64,000 bases of DNA from Cerioporus squamosus (taxonomy: Eukaryota; Basidiomycota; Agaricomycetes; Polyporales; Polyporaceae), in assembly GCA_022592435.1 (NCBI GenBank), contig JABYQS010000041.1:1-64000 (forward strand). Reading direction: 5' to 3'. The stretch's first letter is position 1, and each line of letters opens with the position of its first letter. The notes below the pieces were generated by a model that was not told the DNA's origin, ran no database searches, and was given only the letters and a program-made list of their open reading frames with translations. Shown here one piece after another: positions 55,388-64,000 of this stretch. Position numbers and translations under genes: made by a program.

Positions 55388-56749
55388 TCAGAGCACTGTC
55401 CATGCGCCGCCCAGCACACACACCGCCACAACGCCCGCCATCGACACAAGCTGCATCCGCGCGCCCTCCACTGCCCTCAGCGCGCTCACGCCGTTCGCCG
55501 AAGGGGGGAAGGTCGTCGCGAAGCCGACAGTGGGATTCGGGCCTCCCGAGACGGTGACGGTGGGTGCGCCCGCGGCGGGGGTGGGTGCCGTGCCGTTGCC
55601 CGTGTCCGAGATGGCGAAGCGCTGGGAGGCGCCGTACATGACACCGTGGGTGGAGTTGAGGAAGAGGAGGTAGTAGTCGTCGCCTGTGGGCACGTCTTGG
55701 AGGAAGAGGTTCAGGGCACCAGTGGAGAGTGGTGTGGAGACTGTAGGTTAGGATGGTCAGTACACCTGCTAGTGGAGACATGGGGCAGAAAAGTAGAGAA
55801 ACGCCGTGACAACTAGTGTTGGGCACAAGCCCATGCCCGAGGCCGCGATGCTGCCTCCTCAGCCATAAAGTAGCCACATGCATCAGGTAGCTACCAGCAC
55901 AAGGAGGAGGCGGATATTGAACGGGGCAGTGAAAGCGGGATTGAGACAAAAGCGCTGCGCGATCGCTAGCTGGAACGTGATCTCGAATTGGGACGACGAT
56001 AGACGAGTCCTACGTCCCAACTACGGGCTATATGGCACACTCTGCATCACAATGCGTCGGGGGAGCGAGAAGGATGCGGCGATACATGACCGGCCGTTGA
56101 GGGAGGCACCCAATGGGAGGTTGGACGTTCCATGTCTCCTCGGCAAGATGATCACGTTTGGAAAAAGCAAGCCGTGCGTTTCCTACGCAAGCGACATAAG
56201 AGTAAGATGGAGATAGTGACCGCTGGGCCTCTGCTCGCACTAGGGCTGAGCAGGCGGTCCTCCTTCGCGTGACGACGTCCAACCGCTCTAACAGACGTGA
56301 GATATGCACAGGAAGAACGCAACTCGAAGCATCGAGCCGACGAGACGATGGCAACGGGAAGTCGAACGAACATGGCAATTGCCAGACTAGGAGAGGATGT
56401 GCCGAGGGAAGAAGAAGGGACGCAATATGAGATGAGTAGGACGCAACGCACCATCTTTTGCGACAAAAATGAGCCCATCTGTGCTCAGCCTCGCGAGCTC
56501 GACATCCACACTGGTAACTCCGTCAAGGAGACCCTTCGTCCAAGTAATGGGGTTGATGGCGTTGTTTGACCACTGGATTCCATTCGAGGGTGTATTGATC
56601 ACAAAATACGCTGGTCTCTCGTCAAAACCTCGACCTCAGCGCACGCACACGTCATGAGAGTACTTACAGCTTGCGTTCGTTAATGGCAGAAGGTACCAGG
56701 CGAAGAACAAGGTGAGGAGGCCGGTCGGGATGTACGATAGCAGGTGCAT
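55388..56749 (-). CDS. Kre9/Knh1-like secreted surface protein, probably GPI-anchored
   Basis: Three exons. Exon 1 (from 56749) codes a signal peptide, MHLLSYIPTGLLTLFFAWYL. After a short intron (GTAAGT...GACCAG) comes YFVINTPSNGIQWSNNAINP, then ITWTKGLLDGVTSVDVELAR and LSTDGLIFVAKD. A 711-nt intron (55741-56451) is followed in phase by STPLSTGALNLFLQDVPTGD, DYYLLFLNSTHGVMYGASQR and FAIS. This is the Kre9/Knh1 N-terminal-type domain of Ser/Thr-rich GPI-anchored membrane proteins. The tail after PPSANGVSA ends in a hydrophobic stretch (QLVSMAGVVAVCVLGGAWTV), as expected for a GPI-attachment signal. It is likely a cell-wall or plasma-membrane protein of uncertain role; the Kre9 link to beta-1,6-glucan does not necessarily carry over. 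Confidence 0.8.
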
Positions 56750-57562
56750 GTTGCTGGTAGTGAGTGTTCGTGAGGTCGTCGTAGGCGACGACGACGAGAC
56801 TTGCTGGAAGGTCGTGGACGTTGCCGAGGACGACGAGGACGCCGTTTGCGAGCGGGACAAAGACAAATGAGCGGACGGGACGGGGAGCAAGAGTGCGGAT
56901 GGCTGGCGAGGAGGACCAGCCTTTCTCATCTCCGCGCTGCCCGGGCGCCCTGCTGTTTGGCTCTCTTTGGCTCCGGTGGCACTGATGGACGGCACGTCCG
57001 AATGCGGTGAACCGCATCGCAACCATCTCAAGTCAACATGGACGTTGGCTGCAACTGGTACATAACTGGAACTGTAAACTTCGAAGTTTGACAGACTTCA
57101 ACTCCAAGATGGCACATGTAGTCTGCAACCTATAGCGCTCGGACTGTAGTTGGTAGGTGTGGCCAAAACGGCTTGCTCGGTGAAGATATGACGCGTACAT
57201 GCCAGCAGCGCAGCCTGCACAGTGACCCCAGTGGAAGATAGGATGAGAAAGACCCCGGCGAGTCCGCACAAAGAACGACATGACTGCGGATCCCAGCGGA
57301 AATGTCTATCACCACTCCGTCTTCTTCACGAGAGCGGCTGAATTGTCACAGTCCAGTCAGCACGTTGTGCGGTCTAACGTGGAGGGAGTGCGATCGTTCT
57401 AAAAGCATGCGCAAACCTGTACAACACGGAGCGCAGTCATCGCAGGAGGCGCAGTGCTAGATAGGAGGAAGCAGTCTGGGAATTACCCACACAGCACGAA
57501 ACGTACGAGGAGTCCGAACTCTATGCTCACTAATCATAGTTCGCTGGCACCGAGGCAGAACT
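56750..57562. other. Intergenic region
   Basis: Promoter of the Kre9/Knh1-like gene and 3' flank of TDP1. No gene seen. Confidence 0.5.
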
Positions 57563-60180
57563 CTACCCCTCCTCGACGAACGCGGCAGACTCGGACTGTA
57601 TCTGCACACGCAAGGCCGCCCGTTAGACAAAGACATGACAGAGAGAGATCGACAGCTCGACGACTCACCCATGGCTCGTCGCGCCCGATGACATACTTCT
57701 GCGGCGGGCGCTCCCAACACGCAACCCTGTCAACCTCCTCTTGACTATGCAGAGGAATCAGCACACCGAGCTCGTAGTTCGTGATCTGTCGCTTCGTCAG
57801 CCGCTCGCGCTCACAACCATGATTCTTAGAGAGAATGGGGAGAGACTGACGTTAAGCGTGGGGTTGAACCCCGAGCCGGACAGCGTCCCCCACGCAGACG
57901 GCGTGAAGTTGTGCGAGCCGACGTACACCCACCCCGCGAGCTTCCTGTCCCCGGCGCCGTCGCCCCTGTCGTCACCCGCGTCGTCCTCGTCCTCGCTGTC
58001 AGTCCTAGCCGAGCTCCTTGCATGTCGGTCGAGCCCGCCCCGCTTGTCGCGGAACGTCCCCAGCACCATCTGTCCACGGTCGCGACGCTGAGCCAGCGCG
58101 TCACAATCTAAGCGAGCTGGAGACGAGGCTGACCTTCGAGTGCATGAGCACGCGCCCGCGCTTGCTCTTCGTCTGGTGGAACAGCTCCCGCGGGAAGTTC
58201 TTGCCCTCCCACTGGTTCCGCCTGCAGAACATCGTCCCGCCGCCCTGCGTCCCCGTCCGGCGCATGTCAGCCTCCCGCCCCCCAATCATCCATGGAGTTT
58301 AGACGTACCGCCTCCCCGAGGACGCTCTCCCGCACGTACCGCGCCGTCGGGAACAGGATCTTGATTGGGGGGAACGGCAGCTTCGCGCGGCGCGCCTTGG
58401 ACACGTCCAGCCACGTCTGCGCGCTCTCCCCGCGCGCGGAGCAGTAGAACTCGTTCAGCCACTGCGTGCTGTACGTCCGACCGACGAGCCCTGGCACTCG
58501 AGCACGAGCTCCTTCCCTGTGCGGCGTCTTCCCGCCCATGTCGATCAGCGACTTCATGAGACTCGTGTGCCCGGTAAGGATGACCTGCGGGCGATGGAGG
58601 ATGAGTCTGGCAGGTCACTGCAGTGAGGGAGGGCGGGCTCACCTTGGGCCAGCCTTCGTGCTTGCCAGCGATGGAGGGGATGAGCGCCGCCTTGACCTTC
58701 GACCAGTCCCAGTGCGTCCGGAGGTGCTCGATCCGCTGCAGCGGCAGATTCGGGTGCTGCGGGATTGTTAAGACGACACATCGACCTCGGATTGGGGATT
58801 ACGCACATCGTTGCTCAGGAAGTTCGCCAAGGCAGGCGCGACGTTCACCCCATGGAGCACCCGGACCATCGCGGACGCAAAGTCCTCCTTCTTTGGATCA
58901 GCAGCGACCGGAGAGGGAGCTTTGGCACGTCTTGCACCCATACGGTCTGTACAGAGCGCGTCAGCCGCATTCATGAGGGAAGCGGATGAAGGTCGCTGAC
59001 GTTCTCTATATCCCGCCAGTCATACTCGATCAGGTTAGCGGTGGAGATGACTACTCGTAGCCGACCAGTCCTGTAAAACAGCTGTGCACACATGAGCCGA
59101 ATGATGCTGCGGCACCGGGACTGACGAGCTCACCAGCATAAACTAAACGAGCGTGAAATCGTCAACGTCGCAAATCCCAGGAAAAACGCCCGTGACGAAC
59201 CTTCATATGCATGCACCCAAACCCGTTACGCAAAAACGGCGTCGTACGAATCCAGTTAGGTAGGATAGCCTTGATCGATGCGTCCCCTGCGCGCAAACAG
59301 TCAGCCGGAGGATGCGCGACAGTGCTAGAGGCTTGTCTACCTGTCGGGCTGTGATCGACCGCTATGACGGCCGTCTTGCGGTCGAACATCTGGTACATCC
59401 ATGCAAAGTTCCAGCAGAAGGCCGATACGATCGCGAACTCGATGTCTTCTTTCTGCAAGACGCAAGTTGTCAGTGCGATTCAACGACGGCAGACGACAAC
59501 CTACCGGAGAGATGATCTCAGAGAGCCGGAAGACGGGCCGGGTGTCTTTCTGCTTATCGACGTGCATGTTGGCCGTCTGCCGCAGCTCGCCATCCCAGAA
59601 GACACTGCCCGCAGGCTGCGTCTGACGAGGTGCGGGTCGTGCGTTTGCCGCAGCACTCGTACTGGGGACATTCCTGGTGCTAGATGAAGAAGCAGACGGG
59701 TTGGCACGGCGTGCTCCAGCGCGAGACGAGGAGATGTGCTGCCTTTTCGCACTGCGTGCGCGCTCTTCCTGGTCCATGTCGTCCTCCGAGTCCGAGTCCG
59801 AGTCGACGACGATAGCGGTCGAATCGCGATGAATGTCGGGCCGGGTGCGCTTCAAGCGTTCCAGTCGTTCCCGCTCGAGTTTGGCGCGCTCGGAGAGGAA
59901 GGCCGCCGCAGGGTTGGATGTGGTTGCGGGCGGTGGTGCTTGGGCTTGTGTATGCGTCGACGGATTCAAGTTCACCATCGATTCACGTTTAGAAGCCTCC
60001 AGCGCAAGCCGTAGGTCCTCGTCATCGTCGTCGTCCACTTCAATAACCTCTGCTTGTGCTGGTCGGCCAGTATCTTGCAAGCTGAGCGCGATTGCTCTGT
60101 GGATCAAATCAGAATTTTCGACGCCACTGATCTATCCCGCAAACATGCCTTGCCATGTCTGCATCGAGATGGTCATCCAT
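57563..60180 (-). CDS. TDP1: Tyrosyl-DNA phosphodiesterase 1 with N-terminal UIM-like motifs
   Basis: Nuclear repair enzyme that releases stalled topoisomerase I from DNA 3' ends. The first HKD motif is FGCMHMKLMLLFYRTGRLRV, joined over an intron near 59100-59205; the second is VLMHSK followed by MVLGTFRDK and VYVGSHNFTPSAWG near 57920. Other blocks: SAFCWNFAWMYQMFDRKTAV, RVVISTANLIEYDWRDIEN, GGTMFCRRNQWEGKNFPREL. The N-terminus, from the ATG at 60180, reads MDDHLDADMA and joins by a GC-AG intron to RAIALSLQDTG, one UIM-like helix; EDLRLALEASKRES is a second. A disordered Ser/Arg-rich linker follows. Between about 58476 and 58517 the frame deviates and returns, reading through a region that should be ELVLECQGSSVG then YSTQWLNEF; missing bases are likely. 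Ends IQSESAAFVEEG at 57563. Confidence 0.9.
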
Positions 60181-60718
60181 GTCGCGCAAATGTCGAGAGC
60201 TCGAGCGTGTACAGATTGTACTGCACGACAGTGATGGTGGTAGAAAGAAGAGGTGTTTCAGTCGCCGCCGGCAGATAGATACCGACGCGACGCGTGTCGC
60301 ACGTGATGCTCACGTGTTTCAAGACATTATAATTGAAACCGTCGCGTCGATTAAATGTGCCTTCAACGGTTTCTTACCTTTCTTACGTTGTCCAAGAAGA
60401 CACTTCTACACCAATCTATCCTCTCAGCTCTGTGAACCTCTGTAGACTGTTCTGTCCGTCACTTTAGCCAGCTGCCCTCGGGATCAGCATAAGACGTTGT
60501 GGTGCACAATATTATTGCCTTGTTGCGACGGACCGATTCCGGCGCCGAATGATCTCAAGCAACAGACGAATCAAACATAAGTACAGTGCATATAATTCTG
60601 AAAGCGTGAGGTCATCTAGCGTGTGTATGATACAGTCTATGTTGAACTACCAGGTATCCAACCCTTTACATGACAGCAAGAAAGCAAGAAAGACTCAAGC
60701 GACGACACGGACCCACAT
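60181..60718. other. Intergenic region between TDP1 and NRPS-like gene
   Basis: TDP1 promoter and 3' flank of the NRPS-like gene. No gene seen. Confidence 0.5.
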
Positions 60719-63700
60719 TCACGCAGCCTGCTTGAGGTGCCCAACCTTTGCCCAGAACTCCACGTAGTTCAGCGCGTCCTCGCGGCCAATCGGACGCGCA
60801 TTCGCCAGAGCCTTCGAGCAGCGCACCGCCTTCTCCGTGCTGAGCGGGACTGCGGCACCACCCATGCCCTCCGCCTTGAAGAACGAGATAAGGTTGTGCG
60901 CCGAGTCGTGCTCCTCGACGCTCGGCCGCGCGCTCGCAGCCGCAGCGGACTTCTCGAGGCGCGCGACCCACTCAGAATACGGCACCGCTGGCACCCCAAG
61001 CCGCTCTGCGATAGGGAGGAAGACGGCGTTCCACGGCACAGGACGCGGCGAGACGAGGTGCAGCGCGCGCTCGTTGGAGTCGACCATTTCCTGCAGTGCG
61101 GATGCCACGACGTCCACGGCGACCCACGTAAGATCCTGCGCAGAGTCGATCAGTGACCGCATATGTTATGGACACGGACATGTAAACGTACCTCCTCCTT
61201 CGAGGGGATGCAACCCAGGCGCTGACTGACGCGGACGAGAGCGGCCACCCACTCGGTCGTGTTCCAGCCACCGTGCGCTGGTCACCGCTGACTTGACCAA
61301 CTCGGACCGAAGTCGCCTTCAAGCCCTTCTGCGCGGCTCGCCCGAACAGTTGCTCCGTGACCCACTTGCTCTCGCTGTAGCCAGTCCCGTATGCGAGGGA
61401 TGGGTCGACCTCAATGGTCTCGGCGGCAGGGGTAGGCTCGGAGTGGTCTGCAAGTATGACTTAGTCATTAAGTGCGTCCGGACAGAACACATTATACGTA
61501 CTGCGCAGAGAGGAGATAGAGCTGACGAAGAGTGCGCGCGGTCCACCTGGACGCGGGGAGCTGAGGGCCAAGTCGAGGATGTTGCGCGCGCCGGCGAGAA
61601 GGGGCTCGAACGAGGGGAGAGCGACGTTAAAGTCCACGCGCCATGCTACAGGCAGACAGATCAGGACATGACTTCCCCCGCAAGTCGGAGGATGACTCAC
61701 CGTTGTGGATGATCTGGGTGACATTGCTCCTCATCTGCACAGAGAGTTAGCCAGACAAGATGCCGGGGAAGGCTGCGCGGCTCACCTCTTCGTACAGCTC
61801 CTCACTAAGGCCGAACTTCGGCTTCGCGAGGTCGACAGCGTGGAAGGAAACCTTCCCACCAGAGAGGAGAGACTCATCCAAACCCCACTGCTTGAACGCC
61901 TCCCTGGAACGCTTCTCGAGCGCAGCCGCGGAGCCTGACGACTCCCGGTTCAACGCGTACACGCGGACGACGTCCGGTCGCTGCAGGAGCTGCGAGAGCA
62001 GATGAGAGCCCAGACGGCCTGTCGTCCCTGTGACCAGGACTATCTCCGCCGTACTATCGGCATGTCCGTTCGCATGACCGTTGGCAGCCTTCTCGGGGAA
62101 GCGCCGCTCCAGACCCGCGCTGTACTTCTCGAGCAGGGCCCGCATGCGCTCGATCGAGGCAGCGCGCTCCGCGTCCTTGTCGACGGACTTGCCCGAGTAG
62201 ATCGCAGAGATGTAAGCTGCCAGTGCGGATATGGTATGGTTGTTGTAGACGAAAGTAGTGGGGATGTCGTGGATGTTAACACTAGAGGCAGAGCGGAGCG
62301 CATGGATGATAGTGTTGCGGATCCAGGTCGCTTGAAGACTGATGGAGTGTCAGCACCAGCACCATAGTGCATCGGAGTTCAACGCAGACGTACCTGTCGC
62401 AACCTTGTTGGAAGAGGTCATCGTCATCCTTGATATCGTTGTTCTCCATGACCTTCCTGACCACACTCCGCACGTACTCCAGGACAGTTTCGGCCGCCCA
62501 GTCCCTGGGAGGTGGCAGGTCGATCTGCGAAGACTCCTCGACCCTCTTGTAGAGCGCGTCGATCTCATCTGCGTAGGCTGCAATGCAGACCTGGCGACGC
62601 GGGGTTCCCTTCGCAGTGTACTCCAGAGGCTTTTCTGGCTTTGTGACCATGATCATCTCCTTAAACACTCGTGAGTGCGACGGAGCGTATGCGTTCATCC
62701 TCTCGATCGACGGCCTAGTTCGACCTCCCCTGTCAGTACCAGTTGGTGACTGAAGTATATCACACGCACCAGATCTTGTTCCTGTACTCCTCAAGCTTAG
62801 CCTCATCGTTCGAGTCGAAGGGCTCCTTAGGCTGGATGAGAATACCGTTCTGGAAGCGTCCACGACCGAACATGAGGCAGGCGTGAACATGCGGGTCCTG
62901 GAGCAGGATGGCCTCTGAATACAACACCATTCAGTTGATAGGTCAGTCAACGAAGCGGAAAGGAGGTACTTACCCAGCGGGGCGGGGTTCGTCTTCTCGC
63001 CAGTGGAGAGCATGAGCTGATCATCAGCACGTCCGAACACCCGGAAGAGATGGTGCTTCGTCGGGTGCCGCTCGAGAAGGTCACTCGTTGAGTACGCGGG
63101 ACGACCTTCGATGACTGAGTTGAACACATTGGGTGTGAACGTCGGCGAGTCCTACGAGGTGGTCAGGGTGATGCATCACGGGACCGATGAAGGCAATGGA
63201 ACACGTACGAATGCAACAGGTTCAAAGATGTGCGGCTGACCCTCCTGCGGGAGCAGCCTGATGTCGATGTGCGGGGAGATCTGGAAGTAGTCCCACTCTG
63301 ACTTCTCCATCGTCTTCGGATTGGGGATAAGGCGCACAACAGCGCCGATCTCCGTTCTGAGCGAAACAGGGCGCGTGAGTCAGTTTCAAACCATATCAAG
63401 CACGGAAGGGTCGAGGCGCGAGAGGAAGTCGGCCAATGGCTTGATAGGACAAGATTAGAAGATACGCACGAGCCATAGAATGGAATTAGAGCGATGTCTT
63501 CGGCCGCGAGGCGGTCACCGATCTGCTTGTTCATGGGGGCACCGGCGTAGATCTGTCGACCGCCCGTGAGCATGCTACTTCCAACGAAGCGAACGTAGCC
63601 GCGCTCACCATAGCACGTAAAGTCTTGATGCGCGGCATGTTGTCTGGGTTCCGCGCCCATGACTACACATCACACATGATGGGTGAGTGTCGTATCCGAA

Positions 63701-64000
63701 TGTGTTCGACCAGTAGAACTGACCTCGATGAAGGCAGGAACGCAATAAACAATCTCGGTTTTCGTGGCAACCAGGGAGTCCAGGAACACGTCGGGCGTTG
63801 CGAGGATCGGAGGGGTGCAGGGCTTGAACATCGTCCATACCACACCAACGTAGACCTAACGCGACAGATCGACTCAATGGTACGACTTTGGGATTAAAAG
63901 AGCGACTCACCGACCAGCACATCATCAGCGAACCCATGACGTCTGCAGGCAGGCAGGTGAATAACCTGTTCAGAAGATCTCCGCGGCGAGAAGGATCACG
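60719..64000 (-). CDS. NRPS-like enzyme: adenylation, thiolation and reductase domains (5' end beyond window)
   Basis: Reads leftward from the right edge. The adenylation domain C-terminal half includes FVGSSMLTGGRQIYAGAPMN, SPHIDIRLLPQEG, HHLFRVFGRADDQLMLSTGE and EYTAKGTPRRQ with the late-core Lys. The thiolation domain has DDDDLFQQGCDSLQATWIRN, whose Ser for phosphopantetheine is formed across an intron at about 62336-62391. The reductase domain starts IVLVTGTTGRLGSHLLSQLL (Rossmann motif) and has YSESK as the catalytic Tyr/Lys and RVGQVSGD. It ends WAKVGHLKQAA at 60719. At about 61271 CACCGTG is found where CACCCGTG would keep GDQRTGGWNTTEWVAALV in frame. Such A-T-R enzymes reduce aryl or amino acids to aldehydes, but the substrate pocket lies mostly outside the window. 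Confidence 0.9.

Noticed and set aside
55014..55949. Minus-strand 311-codon open frame
   Set aside because: Overlaps the last exon of the Kre9/Knh1-like gene in another frame; Arg/His-rich composition typical of a shadow frame.

Overview
The window is a piece of a filamentous basidiomycete nuclear genome, most likely a wood-decay polypore or close relative (Agaricomycetes). The evidence is the dense gene layout, many short introns of about 50-60 nt with GT-AG ends and CTGAC/CTAAC-like branch points, the GC-rich coding sequence, and families typical of these fungi: DUF6534 membrane proteins, HET-domain proteins, F-box proteins of the Agaricomycete type, degenerate protein-kinase-like proteins, TAP-like secreted hydrolases and NRPS-like reductases. 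No prokaryotic, plasmid, phage, rRNA or CRISPR signal was seen. Gene models below were spliced by eye, so exon ends are approximate unless a phase check is described.

Layout. 1-17 kb is mostly accessory: a DUF6534 membrane protein running off the left edge, a secreted TAP-like hydrolase, a secreted repeat-rich acidic protein, a HET-domain protein, the conserved respiratory gene QCR6, an F-box protein and two kinase-like genes in opposite orientations, one of them degenerate. 18-43 kb is mostly housekeeping: an F-box/propeller protein, EMC1 (ER membrane insertase), a histidine phosphatase, DIS3 (exosome nuclease), a cytochrome P450, a TCAB1/WDR79-like WD40 protein divergent from CSN3 (COP9 signalosome), an F-box protein with a helical N-terminal region, and MsrA. 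44-57 kb is accessory and membrane or surface related: a second DUF6534 protein, a head-to-head inverted duplicate of an uncharacterised gene, a membrane-anchored aspartic protease and a Kre9/Knh1-like surface protein. 57-64 kb holds TDP1 (DNA repair) and an NRPS-like adenylation/thiolation/reductase gene that runs off the right edge.

The most unusual features are (i) the inverted duplicate pair at 46.8-48.6 and 50.4-52.3 kb, whose 5' parts, introns included, look almost identical while the 3' parts have diverged, suggesting gene conversion or recent partial homogenisation; (ii) two near-identical direct copies, 8.5 kb apart, of a TATA-box plus leader segment with an ATGA-overlapping mini-ORF and a presequence-like reading frame; and (iii) recurrent single-base deletions in otherwise well-conserved genes (F-box at 14.45 kb, EMC1, DIS3, F-box at 40.53 kb, MsrA, TDP1, NRPS-like), which look more like consensus errors in the assembly than seven independent pseudogenes. 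No single new multi-gene defence or biosynthetic system could be demonstrated from sequence alone; the inverted pair is the best candidate for something undescribed.
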